Counted from the first letter of the stretch, positions 31,173-44,122 are shown. The stretch: 64,000 bases of DNA from Zygnema circumcarinatum (GCA_037447605.1 CM074814.1:713865-777864); one strand, 5' to 3'. Notes: a model not told the origin generated them from the sequence alone. Made by a program: numbers and translations.

Positions 31173-31298
31173 ATGGGGGCGGGCCATGGGGACGGGACGG
31201 TGTGGAGGCGAGCGGTGGTTTTTGCGCTTGTCGCGGTTTTGGAGTTTGTGCGGCGTAGCGAGGCGGAGGAGGCCGTGACGCATCGCTACGTGCTGCGG
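31173..31298 (+). CDS. Possible signal-peptide exon of the unrecognised gene (tentative)
   Basis: ATG at 31173 gives 42 residues with a hydrophobic stretch (AVVFALVAVLEFV) and then EEAVTHRYVLR, ending at a strong donor CGG|GTGAGG in phase 0. The next plausible exon (31918) needs phase 2, so either an unseen exon lies in the GA-rich region between (which includes an assembly gap at 31378-31387) or this is not part of the gene. Confidence 0.3.
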
Positions 31299-31299
31299 G

Positions 31300-31530
31300 T
31301 GAGGGGGAGGGGGAGGGGGGGAGGGAGAGGGGGAGGGAGAGGGGTAGGGGGGGAGGGAGAGGGTGAGAGGGGGAGGGNNNNNNNNNNTAGGGGGGGAGGG
31401 AGAGGGTGAGAGGGGGAGGGAGATGGGGAGGGAGAGGTGGAGGGGAGAGGGAGAGGTGGAGGGGGGGAGGGAGAGGTGGAGGGGGAGGGAGGAGGCGAGG
31501 GAGAGGGGGAGGGAGGGGAAGGGGAGATAT
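31300..31530. repeat. GGGA/GGTGGA-rich array around the gap
   Basis: Purine-rich low complexity, sense-strand purine for the neighbouring plus gene, broken by the N gap. Confidence 0.9.
31378..31387. other. Assembly gap of 10 N
   Basis: Ten N characters inside a GGGA-rich array; the array length is unreliable. Confidence 1.
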
Positions 31531-31917
31531 GGGGTTTAGGGATGGGTATGGGAAGAAATTAGGTTTGGGAAAGGTGATGGAGGGACGGTGGGGGGGATGG
31601 GGAGGAGGAAGCAAGAAGAATGAGAGTAAAGTGGTGGGAGGGAGGGAGGGGGGAAGACAGAAAGGGAGTGAGCATGAGAGAGAGGAGAAAGGAAAAACCG
31701 TGAGTGGGAGATTGAGGAAAGAGATGGAGAGCTGGATTTGGAAGAGAGGAAGGGAGAATCGGTTGTGAGAGAGAGAGACGGAGAGGAGAGGGCAGGAGGT
31801 GATTCACATAAGTGTGGGATATTGAGGGAAAGGTGGTGAGATGGGAGAGTGCAGAGAGCGAGCTTGCGTGTGAGAGAGAGATGGAGGGACGATATTCTAA
31901 TTTTCCATTCCATGCAG

Positions 31918-33237
31918 CACCCAAAATTCTCGTTCTCACAGATTCATGCGGTTTCTCTGTGAAGAACCAACTAACAGTTTCAGTTTAACTGAGGCGATGC
32001 AGGCACATGTGCAGCCTGTGGACTCCATCTGTCTAAAGAACCAACAAGAGCAGTCTCCCATCGGGTTCGGAAATGCCGACATGTTTCTCGTTGGACAAAA
32101 GGATGCCATGAACGGTGAAATTTTAACCCTTTCCAGGAAAATACTCACATTTCGATTTCAAAAGGCATTTCAGCATGCCACTCTCGTCTCTCACTCTCTC
32201 CCTCTCGTTCTCTCTCTCTCTCTCCCTTTCCCTCGCGCTCTCTCTCTCTCTCTATATATTTCTCTCTCTCTCACACACTCTCTCTCTCTCTCCCTCCTCC
32301 CATCCCCCCCACCCGTCCTACCTCGCCCTCCCCCCTTGCGTTTCCTAACCTTCTTCCTGTCTTTGAATTGTTGAGCAGATGGAAGCGTTCTATGTGCGAG
32401 CAGGACCGTATTCCTCGCCTGGTGGGGATCGAACTCGTTCATTGAACTCACGGAGCCGTACTCCTACGCCGCCTACCACGCGTGGGAAGTTTCGGTCTGG
32501 AAAAAGCATCGCCCCCTCGACACAGTCAGCCTTTACATCACCAACGAGTCACCTTCAGCAGTTTCCGTTAACGCTAACGGATCTCCGTACACTGTCGAAG
32601 GCAACCAAGATGCTATTGGGCAGCTCGTGGTATGCTGAAGATCTTTTCCCAATTAAGCTTTCTTTCTGGGTCTGGAATGTAAATCGGAGGAAGTGAGTTG
32701 CGACGAGAGTGAATTAATCCTTTCTTTGTGTGTTTTTTCTTTTGGGTTCAGGGTCCGAGCATGGACTTTGCATATAACTTCTCGTCAATGCCGATGGTCC
32801 ACTCGTTCTTTGCCAACACATGGGGAAACTGGACCCGAAAAAAAGACCCAAAAAGTAATTTCTTTGCAGCAGTACTTGCGCACCCTATCATGGAGGATGG
32901 GAGCGCCACTCTCGTCTCCTACCTCTTCTATACTCCCTCCCCCAACAGGAAGAAAATCCGCTTCTATGTGTATGAGGCGACCTTTTACGAGCCGGAATTC
33001 GAGATGCGGAGGAGAATGGCCCGCCGGCTCCTTCAGTATTATGAAAGCCCTCTGGGAGAGGCCCCTGCAGGCAGTCCTGCCGCTGCCCCTGAATCGCCCA
33101 ATAATGAAACTTCTACTACTACTGCTACGGGAGCCTGTCCAAGAGGCTTCTGCATTAGAAGGATTCGCCTTGCTCGCACTTGCAGGAGAGGGTATCGAAT
33201 ATGGCCGGCGTGTCTCTACATTTGCATCTGTCGATGA
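31918..33237 (+). CDS. Unrecognised protein, 3' part, three exons
   Basis: Exons 31918-32114, 32379-32629 and 32752-33237 join in phase (1 nt carried in, then 1+2, then 0) with good splice sites. They encode about 310 residues plus whatever precedes. I do not recognise the family. Visible features: two Cys in the first exon, FLAWWGSNSFIEL and YAAYHAWEVSVWKK, a Ser/Asn-rich VSLYITNESPSAVSVNANGS with potential N-glycosylation sites, SFFANTWGNWTRKK, and a basic IRFYVYEATF...MRRRMARRLLQYY stretch, then a Pro/Ser/Thr linker and a Cys/Arg-rich end. The aromatic- and Asn-rich composition suggests a secreted or lumenal domain. The last 25 residues may be read-through of an intron (GAG|GGTATC is not a standard donor). 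Confidence 0.55.
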
Positions 33238-34555
33238 TGATACCCTCCAACACATCTTTCTGTTTCTCTATTTATATATATTCTCTCCCTCTCGCTGTCG
33301 CTATAGGTGCAGCATGAGGGAGCATTGTAGGATGTTTGTAAGGAGGTAGGAGGGGGTATGGAGGTAGAAAAGGCAGACGAGATAGGAGGGATTGCGAGTG
33401 GATTTGACGATTTTTGGGGAGAGTGGGCTGGTTAGGACTGAAATGTTTCGCTATATAGCACTGCACCGGGAGTCAACAGCAGCTGAACCTGCAGAGGATC
33501 GAGGATCTCTTCACTCCCTAGTGAATAAAGAGAATGGAGGCGGTAGGCTGAGAAATTGGGGCAGCGGAGCGGCCGAAGTTGTGATGGTGGAGGGAGAGAG
33601 GGAGAGCGGCGCTGTTGACAGCTGGTGCAGTGCACATGATTTGTTATTACTTTCTTGGAGGCTCTCGGGAGGCCATAAGCCTGCTGAGTAGCTCGTTAAC
33701 TTAGCGCTTATGTAATTCTATAGCAAGGGGTAGCAGTATGTACGAGAGGGCATTAATGCTATTGATGTAAGCTCTCGCTCGCTGTACAATAATAGAGCGA
33801 GTGCTGCGGAGGGTACTTAATTTAAGACTGCTGTAACTGCAGCTACAGGTTTGAAGTATGCAAAGAGAATGCTTTCCATATGATGGAGCTCACTGTCTGC
33901 AGAGGGGCTGCAGAGGGGTGGAGATGTATGGGATGGTTTTTCTTAAGCTTGCTGTGGATGGGTCCATGTTGGGGGCCATGTGTTGTGAGGGACATGCTAT
34001 GGGGTAATAATTTGAATTTTGATCGCCTCTTGCTTTCTTCTGTGCTCGAATCTCACTTGGATCATCGCGCCTGACGCTATTGATTTTGAACCCCATGTAC
34101 CTCCCAAGCTTCATCCAAACAATGCCACGTCTGCATTTTTCTGAAGTGGTGTCATGTGATTGGTGGTTACCATTCAAGGGTTCATCTTCTCTTTGGCGTT
34201 TAACTTCCCTCTGGCTGAGCCAACAACCAGCATCGAACAAGTACTTCGTTATGGTTGCATCTGGAAGCTCATTGTTGGCTGCCCTGAAAATCGTGGAATG
34301 CTTAATGCAAAGTGCCGTGGACCAGAGGGACCCGGTGCAAGAATGATTTTCCGAACAAGAATCAAGATTGCAGTGACAAGGGCAAGGATCAAGATCAAGA
34401 AACCATTTTCAAAAATGAATTGATACTTTAGCAGTCTTGCACGTAGGAACATTCTGTACAAATAAATCAATCTCTCTCAATCTCTCTCTCTCTCGCTCTC
34501 TCTCTCTCAGCCACTACTCGTACTTTTCCCGCATGCACCATGTCCACAAAGCTGT
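33238..34555. other. Convergent intergenic region
   Basis: No gene recognised. A short (CT)n run lies at 34470-34508, close to the 3' end of the minus-strand gene. Confidence 0.45.
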
Positions 34556-37500
34556 CTACACGCCAGAGAACACGCGAGGTGGGTGATTTGCAGACATTAA
34601 CAGCAGGCGATCCCCAGCTCCATCGAAGGACGCGCAGGCGAGTCCTCCCCGGTGGTCGTCTCCCAGCACGGCAGTGGGAGGGCGGGACTCTCCCTCTCCC
34701 TCCCCTGCTCTGCACTGCGAATTGCTCTCCTTCTCATCAAAAACGAAAAGGCCGCCAGGGTGCACTCCAAAGACTTTCCCATATCCTGCCCAGAGCTGAG
34801 TGACAGGTCCGGTGCAGGTTGGCACTGCCCTCTCCTCAGCCATGGGGAAGCACTCCAGAAGATTGCCGGTCTGACAGCTCCACTTCTGCAGAAACAAGCA
34901 GCGAGGTGTTCAGATTTGAAATGTACGGAAGTGAACTCGTGTGTATTCTTACCCCTCCACTGCCTAGTAGGTTGTTCAACACGATTAAAGGATCTGAAAC
35001 CTCTCCCTTGCTCGCTCCCTCTCTCTCTTTCGATATAGGCTGCACATCTCTGGTCGTCCGTAGGAGCGCTCGAGGAAAATGACTAGGGAGGCGAGCTTAC
35101 CAAGATTCGCGTATGCTCGAGTCGGGCTGTGCCCTGCACTCCTGCGTACAAGTAATCACTGTCCAGGAACAAGATATCTGCATTTCAAAAGAGGAACACA
35201 GAAGATGAAGGTTGAGATATAGCCGAGTTTGCTTTGATATAGCTTCCAACCGCTGTTCTGCAATCCAGCATTACATTGGAGATGCTCGCTAAATCGAGGC
35301 ATCAACTGCGAGCGTGGTTCTGCAGCGTGGAAGGAAAATCCAGGAAACCAGAAACTAGGCAGAACCTTTCCTCTTTCGAGGGCTATGACCTTACCAGGTG
35401 GATGAAACTGGTTGTGTGGTATCCGTAGCTTCACAGAGTCGGGTAGGTGCCAGTTCACCAAGTAAAGGGCCACCTCCGTGGAAAAGGCAAGGCTGCAATC
35501 TGACCTGGAAGTTGAAAATAAGGGTCACAATACAAACGAGAAAGCATTAGCCAGAACTTCACCACGACCAGGCTTGTCTGAAAAAAAAGGGAGGGAACCG
35601 GGCAGCAGCTGTCCTGGACAGTTGTCAAGAACCACATGGATCACAAATCACATTAGTTTGCCAAAATTAAAATACTTTGCGATGCATAAGTGACTGAAGG
35701 GTTGCTCACCAAGATTGTCCTCTTTGGTTGCTCGAACTCTCCGCCTCCACGCAAGCCATGGCTGTAATCTTTTCAGTGCCGGCTTCGGGCAAAGGTATGG
35801 ACTTCACCAGTCTCGCCTTCCCGCCGCTTGTATCCCACAATTCTACCGCCCCTTCTTCTGCCACAGCCAGCTTTCTCCGCTCAATCCATTGAATGGGGCT
35901 CGAATACTTCAAACCCTCTATCGGACGGTTTAATTGGAGCCTCAACAGTACTTGACCATCCCTAACATCAACTAGCTGGATGGTTCGTTTCCCTGCTGAA
36001 GCTACAGCTAGAATAGGGCCAGAAGGTCGAGCCCACCATAGCCTTCTCTGCACATCTTTCCAGCTCGTGTATGTCTCGTCCACCTCATTTCTTAAACTTG
36101 TTGGAGCAGAAACCTCGTCCATGGATTCTCTTGAACCTCTTTCAACATCTCCATTGTTTACGTCAGTGCCAACCTCTTGCTTATGGATCTCCATTGCCCT
36201 TAATATCTCTAGCAAATAACCTTCATGGCTCACTACTTTAGTCGCCTCACTATCATCCGGCAACTCATTTAAGTCCATCCTCTCAACCTCTTGAGAGGGC
36301 GTTCTTGGCTGTACAAGAGAGTCTCCTACGGATTCAATTTCTAAGTCACTACCAGCCCAGCAGCCTACCGTTGCTCCAGTCTCAAAATTCCAAGAGTAAA
36401 ATGCAGGGCTATCTCTTGAAACTACAATGACAATGGGCATGTCTTCACTATCATGCCACTGGGTACTCAAAAGCCAGCAGCCTCCCGGGCAACCAAGATT
36501 GAAGTTTTCGGGAATCACAAATTGGCATTTTTTCTGTACAGCACAGAAGCAAGGAGGTTGGTAGAAAACAGAATCAGAATTGAACGATGATGAATACAAG
36601 AAACAATGGCACTTGAAACAGAGACAAAAAAGGCTGACATAGTTCAATCGAACATCAGTCGCACGGCAAGAAATAAGATTGTTTCATTTACAACTATTGG
36701 AAAGTTGATTGCTCAGAAAAAGCCACAACAACAACAATAACCAGCGGCGCGGGAGTGTAATAAAGGCAAGACAGCTGGAAACGTTCAAAGGCGTAAGAAT
36801 AGCAATGGTGATAGCCTGGCTGTTAGAACTTATTCAGACTGATAAAGAGACAGATGACAAACAATAATTTGAAAAATTGAACATGTCAAACCAAGTGGAG
36901 AGGAACATATAACAAAGGTAAGCTCTCTCCCAATACCTTCCAGCTGACAGCATCATAGAATCGGCAAACCCCATCAACTCCAGCTAGCAACAGTCCCGCG
37001 CCTCCATCCACAAAACAGCCCACGGGGGCAGAAATTTCACTGATTGCGAGAGGATGCATGTCATTGAGTTGGCTGATGACATCGCTGCTTGATGATGGCT
37101 CATCACTTTCACTCGAATTTTCCGTATCCGCGTCAGAGGAAACCAGTGGCGAAGCCTCCTCTGGTGAAGACGTATCTGAGCAATCGTTGTTGCTTTTTGC
37201 ATCGATGCAATCAGCGCCAACTCCATTATCGCCACACATATCATCCTCTCCAAAGTACTGACGTCGGGAGGGTCCGTCGTCTGACTCGTCGTCTTCCCCT
37301 TGCATATCTACATAAGGAGTCCACGAATCTGCCTGAAGATGGGGAAAACCTAGTTTTTTGGAATCCATAGCAGATTCTGAGGAGCTCCTTGAGAAGCTCC
37401 CTAAGTTACAAGCGGGAGCTATTTCTTCCACTGCTTCTTGCCTGGAAGCGAATGCAGATTCGGACTGAAATGTTGTTACAGGTACAGGAGCCTTTTGTAA

Positions 37501-38788
37501 CTCGCCTGAACCCGAAGCCAGAATTGAAGTTATCATTAGCACCGCATTCCCTCGATTCTTCACACTCATCATCTAAACAAGACACTTAACATACTGCCGT
37601 CATGCGAAAAATTGTCCCTGAACGGATATTTCTCCCATTCCCCCTAACGAGACTATTCTGCTCTAAAGCTTTTTCAAGGTCGTTAAAGTTACCTGTTTTT
37701 GCTGCGCCCTCCACCTCTGTTTCTTTATCCCCAATGATGTCTTTTTCAACGACATTAGCCGCAGTTTCCTGGAAAGCTTCCAACTGCAAAATCGAGCATG
37801 GAGAATCGCGATAAGAAGAGAGAGAGGCGATGAGCACAAATAAGTTAGCGAATAAAGCATGTCCATTTCTTTCATAGTTGATACGCTTAAATACTGTAAA
37901 CTATTTGCACCAAGAAATACGAAGGTAAACAAGACAGTTTAGGCCAATGGACAATCAATAGGACTTGCCCATATCAAAAAGCTGAAGTTCAAAACTTCCA
38001 CTAACCTGCAATTCTTCATTTGCATCAGAAGAGTACTTCACATAGTTCATATGAGTATCTTCTGCTTCATGCTCAACGGTATAAGCTGGAAGCGCAGCTG
38101 CAAGAAGCGCTGCTGTTCTTTCGTTGCCACGACAGGTATCTCCTTCACAATCGCCGGAATCCTCGATTTGAAGCGCTTTTTCTCGAGCATTTCTAAGAAT
38201 TTCATCCACTCGACATTGGACGTTCATGAGCCTCACTTCCATCTCAACGCGAAGCGCTTTATTGTGCGTCACAGCTTGCTGCTGCACTTCTTCCATCTTC
38301 TGTCTGACATGCTCCTCAATCTGAGAGAGAGTTGCAAACCACACTCTTTCAAGCTCCATTGAAACAGCCTGGTCGCGGCTTCGAATCTCAGCAATCTGCC
38401 TACAAATGTCACTCTTCACCGTCGCCAGCTTCGTTGAAGTCATCTCTTCCACCATCCCTGACAACCGCATCTCCACCTCCTCCATTCTGGAATCTGCAAA
38501 CGTTTGAATGGCTGCTAAAGTGGTGCAAGTGCGACGCCGACCTTCCGAAAGAGTTTCGACGTTGCATTTTTCTCCATGATTCGTTTGCGAAGGAGGAAAA
38601 GCGTAAGTTCTGCTTCGATTACTACGTACAAGAGAAACAACCGCGCTCCTTGGCCTCTTCTTGGCTGGAGATCCTGGTGGAGAAGAATCAGAACTCCGAA
38701 TTTGCCGTCTTTGTTGCTTCGTGGAGCTGGCAGATAGCCTCTCTTCTCGCTCACATTCCCTCCGCCTCTTCTCCTGTTCCACCTCCAT
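34556..38788 (-). CDS. Large protein with N-terminal coiled coil and C-terminal WD40-like beta-propeller
   Basis: Seven minus-strand exons chain in frame: 38788-38006, 37783-37693, 37505-36937, 36533-35710, 35504-35395, 35177-35101, 34885-34556; 927 aa. Residues 1-70 are Lys/Arg-rich with a nuclear-localisation-like PAKKRPR; about 100-220 form a long charged helix (QIEEHVRQKMEEVQQQ), likely coiled coil. A Ser/Asp/Glu-rich stretch follows. The C-terminal half shows propeller-like strands: GLLLAGVDGVCRFYDAVSWK, GPILAVASAGKRTIQLVDVRD, RKLAVAEEGAVELWDTSGGK, and FGVHPGGLFVFDEKES. This resembles plant transducin/WD40 proteins; a link to the Arabidopsis KIN14B-interacting At4g14310 type is a guess to be checked. 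The start was taken at the ATG opening MEVEQEKRRR. Confidence 0.8.
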
Positions 38789-40222
38789 CTTCTCTCCCTG
38801 CTTCCTCCTTGACAAGGCAGCTACAAACCGTGTTCAAGTGCAGAAAAACTAACCAAGACAGCCAGCTGCTTCTCCTTACACACCACCTGCCTCCCCTATG
38901 CCGCCACAGGGAAGGAAATTCCCCTCTTATCCTCCAGACTGAGCCCCTCCGCCATGGCTCCCCTCCCTCCATCCTGCCTCGCCAAAAAAACCAAAATTTG
39001 GAGTTCAGGCGCTTCTTTCTTCAGGCGCGTACTTTCAATTTTTTGAAAATTTGAATCCGCAAAAAGTGGCTTTCTGCGCCCGAGCACAAAAACTCGAAGT
39101 CCGAAAACTCCCGCTCGCAGCGGAAACGGGAGTTGCGGGAAAGCGGATCCATGCGCGGGTAGTTCCGTAAAGCGTTTTTTGTTAAAGCGAGCAGGGAGCT
39201 GTGGGCCTCCACGGTTATGTGCTGGTTTGTCTCGAGCAAAGTCAGGTTGACTTTAAGGCGAGCGAAAGCAAACAAAGTAATGTGTATGTACAGAAAGAAA
39301 CAAATGCTTTTGTTGGGCGAGAAACATGACTTTATTGAGGTCTCACTTTGGCCAGCCATTCCATGGGCTTCATGGATCAGCCGACAGGCATTTTTTCTTT
39401 TGTGCTTAGGTCCTTTGCGAACAGTTCCTCGTGGTTCCCCATGCTGATTTTGTCCCTGTACATTTGATGGCCTCGCCATTGTGAGATCAATGCCACTTCC
39501 GTTCTCATTTTTTAAACGAATATGCGCCTTTCCTGTTACCGGTATGTTCACCTCTCTGCATAAAATGCGTTTCCCAACATGTCCGCAGTACGATTTTTTT
39601 CCGGAGACGCTTCGTTTTACCACAGAAAGAGCTCTACGCCCTCATCAGAAGGTGAATGAGCAAGTACAGGATCAGCAGCGCACTGCTTTTTCGCACCTAA
39701 GCAAGACTCGCACCAATGTTTTCCTGGCCCCTTTGGATGCGTGAGGTTATACTTCCAAAGCATGTCACCGGTAGGACACAACTTCCCAACCGAACCATGC
39801 ATCTTCATAGTTTGTCAAAACCATGGCGAATATGCCATGGTATCCTTCTGTATGGCAAATAGAGTATTCCTTCCCCTAATGAGATAAGCCTCACTCATTA
39901 ACCATCCTTGTAGTCCACTCCACAAAGTTACAATGCACTTCTCTCTGCACCACTACACCTAATTCTCCTCTCAAACTTATGCGTTAAGTTGTCCTGTTCT
40001 AGGCGCGACATACAGATGCGGCCCATCAGTCAAGGAGAGACCGATGGTCGGAATTCGTTCAACATTTGGTACATACCCGTAAATAGCAAATAAATCTTTA
40101 TGTACACGGTCAGCTCGCCTACATCACTCGCCTACATCACTAGCTGATAAGATCAACTACATCGTAACAGTGTCAAAAGTACACCATTCTGAATACATAC
40201 AGTAGTAAAACACATGAAACCA
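38789..40222. other. Intergenic region between PDRP and the propeller gene
   Basis: Both flanking genes are on the minus strand. It contains one full dispersed-repeat copy (39391-39515); nothing else recognised. Confidence 0.45.
39391..39515 (+). repeat. Dispersed hairpin-core repeat, copy C (fullest)
   Basis: Blocks in order: TTTTTTCTTTTGTGCTTAGG, TCCTTTGCGAACAG, TTCCTCGTGGTTCCCCATG, TTTTGTCCCTGTACATTTGA, TGGCCTCGCCATTGTGAGAT, CAATGCCACTTCCGTTCTCA. The same order is seen at 20500-20622, and the second half at 29926-29986. Confidence 0.82.
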
Positions 40223-43140
40223 CTAATACCGCCGAGAAATTCGAGGCATTCGGTTCTGATCCCTCTGCTCGTGATATATCCTCAAAATTACTGCAGCCGT
40301 CTCCTCAATGGCTTTCCCCGTCACATCTGGCAGGTCCCACAGTGACAAGGTCAACAAGACATCAACTCTGAAGCACAAAGTTTCCAACAAGGGAGAGAGG
40401 CAACCACTAGTTTTCGCTTAAAAACCACCCCTAAAAAACCAAAAGCCACCCCTGTTCTTTGCGACAGCTTCAAGTTGAGTCAACTCACCAATAACGGCCC
40501 AGCTCGGATTCTCTCGGAAGAGACGGCTGCTACATTCCAGCTCTTCTCGAATGTGCTCAGAGTCATGATACCTCGGAGATTGCTTAGAGAATTCGCTTGA
40601 CTTTGCCTGAGTGGGCAGTGCATGGAGACCCAAGTGGTCATAACGAGCACTTCGGATGGTTCGCAAGGTCGTTGGGTTTATTGTCAGTCCAAATATTTTG
40701 TTCTGGTCGTTTTCAAAGAGCTCATTCGGCGGAGGGATTCCTAATACAAGAGGTACGTTTGCCACCTGACGAGAAATCACAGAATAACATGCTCAGAATA
40801 CCTTCACTAAAGGACCGGGAAGAGACGAGAGAGTTTAAAAGCATGTTCTGTTTAATGAATGCATATAATATGGGGACAGAAGGTGAGATACGAAGTACCA
40901 AGAAAACGAGCTGTCTAGACCAAAGAAAGGAATCTTAACCTCAGGTGCTTATATACAAGTCAGCAGTGCCGAAAGTAGGTACTTAAGTCATAACATAGAT
41001 AATTTCATCACTTACTTTATAGCCCTTCTGGGCGAGGTACGTGGAAAGTGGCGTCTTGGATGTGCGAGATACACCCACAAGCACGATATCCGCCTGGCCA
41101 ATGTTTCGCAAAAGAGCGCCGTCATCTTGCCTGTCACTTACCCAACTTGTCAATTATTCAGAGGAATAATGGATGCATATTTAATCGCCATAGCACAACA
41201 ATACATTTTCAACAATGAAATAATTGCATTAGGAGTAGCCATTGAGGGAACCTTTCTGATATTCAGTAATGACTTTCTCGCAATCAGCAGTTTTCTCAGA
41301 GAATTCAAGCATCTACATGCTTCAGGACATCCTGACTCAAACGAGGGACAAGTATTTACAAAGCTGAATGCAAAGTTGAACCTGGAACTAACTGAGAGTA
41401 CCTGATAGTAAACTCCACTGCTTCAATGCGCTTATAGTACTGCTGAGAAAGTGTTGACTTTCTGCCAGGAGCTCCCCTGCGCATAGGAGATGCAACAATT
41501 GAGTATTTCCACATTCAAATGTTGCCATAAACAGTATTTAAGGTTAGTTTAGGATTAACCTTGGAAGGCCCATCGGTGTGGCGCCAAGATGCCCTTGCAC
41601 TGCTGCGATGAGAGGGGCCATCATATCCACAAAGGGCACATCCATCAGCTGACAAAATTTCACGGCAGCGTCCCGCATACTTGGCTCAGCCAACGTGTAC
41701 ACCACCAGCGAATGAGAATCTTCGCCTGCAGTTCTGATTATATGAAGCAATTTCTCTATATCATTCACCTGCAAAAGTACGTGACGGCCCAAGGGCAGGC
41801 GGTTAAGAGTTCTTCATGAGCCACATATATCGTTTTTCATGATAAGCAGGACTAGACGGAAGCGCTAACATAATTTTCCTTAACCGTATCGTAGTGATTG
41901 CAGCCTGCTGCTTAGCTACGGCATTGAGTAGGTCCTTAGAATTTTACTGGAAACAGTCAGACTGCTGTATACAATCTTCTGTCGCATGACGACCATGGAG
42001 GAGGCTCTCATACATCTGAATAGAGGTGAGTGTGAACTGGACATCCTCGATCCACAAAGCAGTGTTCAAATTGTCCAAGAGCCGCTTGGACCGCGTTATC
42101 TGCTGTCCATCCTGTACCATCTGATACAATGTAAATTCCCTTGGACTGAACGTTGCTGTCGATGTTAACCTCCTGAAAATGTGAGCCACTCTCTAATTCT
42201 CTCTTTGGGGCATAATCGCCGAAAGCCACATCCCTGCAAAAAAATTGCCCCTGAAACTTTTCTCCTCAAAAAGAAAAGAAGAAGGGCATCATCCACGTCA
42301 AGAGTTACACCTCCACTTTTGGCAACAGTTTCTTATAACAAGCATTTCAATAGCACCTTCGTTTAGGAATTACACAGGAAATTCTAGAATAATCACGATG
42401 ATGAAGGCAATTCAGCTTCTCTGGAGGCTTACTGTGCTGGCCTGCGTCACAAAGGTTCCCACCTTACTGGCTCCAGTTGTTCTTCCAATGACTCCGAATC
42501 CAATTTTTGCTGCACATTCAGTTGTATGCGGCTTAGAAAAAGCAGACTGCCTATGACTTATTCTAGCATGCCATTCTTGGCTTGGCGGGTAACGCATGTT
42601 GAAATGGAAACATACTTCTAACTCAAGCCATCCTCTTGGAGCAAACAAAGTGATTTTTTCCTAATGGATGCATGTTCATGTGGTCCTCCATGGAACCTTT
42701 GACGAAAGAAAGTGGGAGGTCGCTCAGGTAGCAATCATGACCCGAGCTTGGTTTAAGGAATAAACTACCTCAATTGTTGGTAGTTTTGTAGAAGCTCCCG
42801 AACGCAGCTGCCGAACCCTAGCCCAGCGGTTCAATTTTGCGCTTCCAATGCTTTTCTGAACGGAAGGAGGCGCATGCTCCTCTTCGCTCTCATCGACAGC
42901 GGCACTCTTGCTCACCACTGAGAGAGAAACTGAAACTTTGGCTTCTGAATGCGTTCGTTTAAGGCTAGCAGCATGTATGACATGGACAGCTCCTCCATTC
43001 CTTCTGAGAGAATGGAGGTGTAATGGCTTGCGGAAACTGCCACTTGTATGCTCCCTTGAGTTCATTCCCTCCCATGGCAGCTCAGGGCAGAAACCAACGA
43101 TATTCCTGCTGCGCACCGTCGTCAAGCTCACAAAGCCCAT
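40223..43140 (-). CDS. RP1: Pyruvate, phosphate dikinase regulatory protein (bifunctional kinase/phosphotransferase)
   Basis: Seven minus-strand exons: 43140-42769, 42172-42014, 41768-41560, 41476-41402, 41130-41016, 40765-40489, 40326-40223; 1311 nt, 436 aa. It belongs to the DUF299/PPSR family, which inactivates PPDK by ADP-dependent phosphorylation of the Thr beside the catalytic His and reactivates it by phosphorolysis. Signatures: [24 protein letters not shown] at the start of the catalytic domain, [13 protein letters not shown], the P-loop-like [32 protein letters not shown], and the C-terminal [15 protein letters not shown] ending in MPRISRRY as in plants. The first about 100 residues are basic and Ser-rich, consistent with a plastid transit peptide, followed by the family's [18 protein letters not shown] itself lies 21 kb away on the same strand. 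Confidence 0.96.
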
Positions 43141-44122
43141 TGATATTTTTAAAAACGAGGAGAGGAAGTATTTGTTTTATATTACAAGAGGCTAAGAAAC
43201 ACAACAGGCGGCGTAAAATGTTGACATATTAACAATTTCCTGACTGGCCAGGAGCTGTTCGTGCAGGTGCTTGAGTTCCCTCCGTGCAGATCGCCCTCGT
43301 TGGCAGTTGCGGACAACAATCATAGCTGAAGGAAGCAATTTACCCTGCGATTGCTAATGCACAAGTTCAATTAAAATATGAAAGAGGATGGTTTCAGTGC
43401 GCATACATTCAAAAACAAAAGTCTGAAAATGTTATCGAGACAACTGCTGCACTTCCGCTGGTATGGACTCTTCACAAATTACCCAAAGCAAGCACAAGCC
43501 CTTGATAAAGTCATACATCATGTCTTTATCTAATGTTGAGACCTCCATAAAGTCAGGTAAGTGGACGACCAAGGCCACCCTAAGTACTGTACTGGGGTCT
43601 GGGCTAGGTTTGACGGACGTATCGGAAAATACCGGCTTGCATTTCGATATATCGTACGGTTATTTCATGAATATCTAGATATCGGTGGAGAGATACTGAA
43701 AATATACATATCGAAATATCGATGGAGCTATAGTGAAAATATCGGTTTCGAGATATCGTTGAAATTTACTGAAATATCGATATTGGAATATCGTCTAAGC
43801 TATACTGAGAATATTGGTTATCCGTACAGGAATTTAAACTCGCAAGTTCCGGTAGAGTTTTGGAGGGCTAGAAAGAGGCAGCAGTTTGAAAGTGAACAAG
43901 GGGGGGCCATGGAAGCTGGAGGGAGGGGAGGGGAGGGGAGGGAGGGAGGGAAGGATAATATGGCTGGAAGTTGCCCTTTGCTGAAGTGACTAAACAGTCA
44001 ATAGAAGTAGAGTGAAGCAAGGGAGAATGAATTTGAATTCAGTTTCCGGTGAGAATTCGAGGATAATGAAGCGCAAGGATGATGGCTCGTTCTTTCAGAA
44101 TGTATTTTCTTGTTTGTAAGAG
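43141..44122. promoter_or_regulatory. Divergent promoter region between PDRP (-) and FIGL1 (+)
   Basis: 982 bp between start codons, with a TATCG cluster at 43618-43800 and a GGGA run at 43920-43950. No specific site assigned. Confidence 0.4.
43618..43800. repeat. Second cluster of TATCG/GATATCG words
   Basis: About a dozen GATATCG, ATATCG or TATCGG words at semi-regular spacing (for example TTTCGATATATCGTACGG, CTAGATATCGGTGGAGAG, GAAATATCGATGGAGC). Similar to 23704-23880. Confidence 0.78.

Noticed and set aside
33392-33691. Plus-strand frame of 99 codons after the unrecognised gene
   Set aside because: No conservation or splice logic seen, and composition is like the surrounding non-coding DNA.
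42008-42229. PDRP exon 2 starting upstream with [13 protein letters not shown]
   Set aside because: The AG there does not fit the phase of exon 1, whereas TTTTCAG before GAGGTTAAC does.
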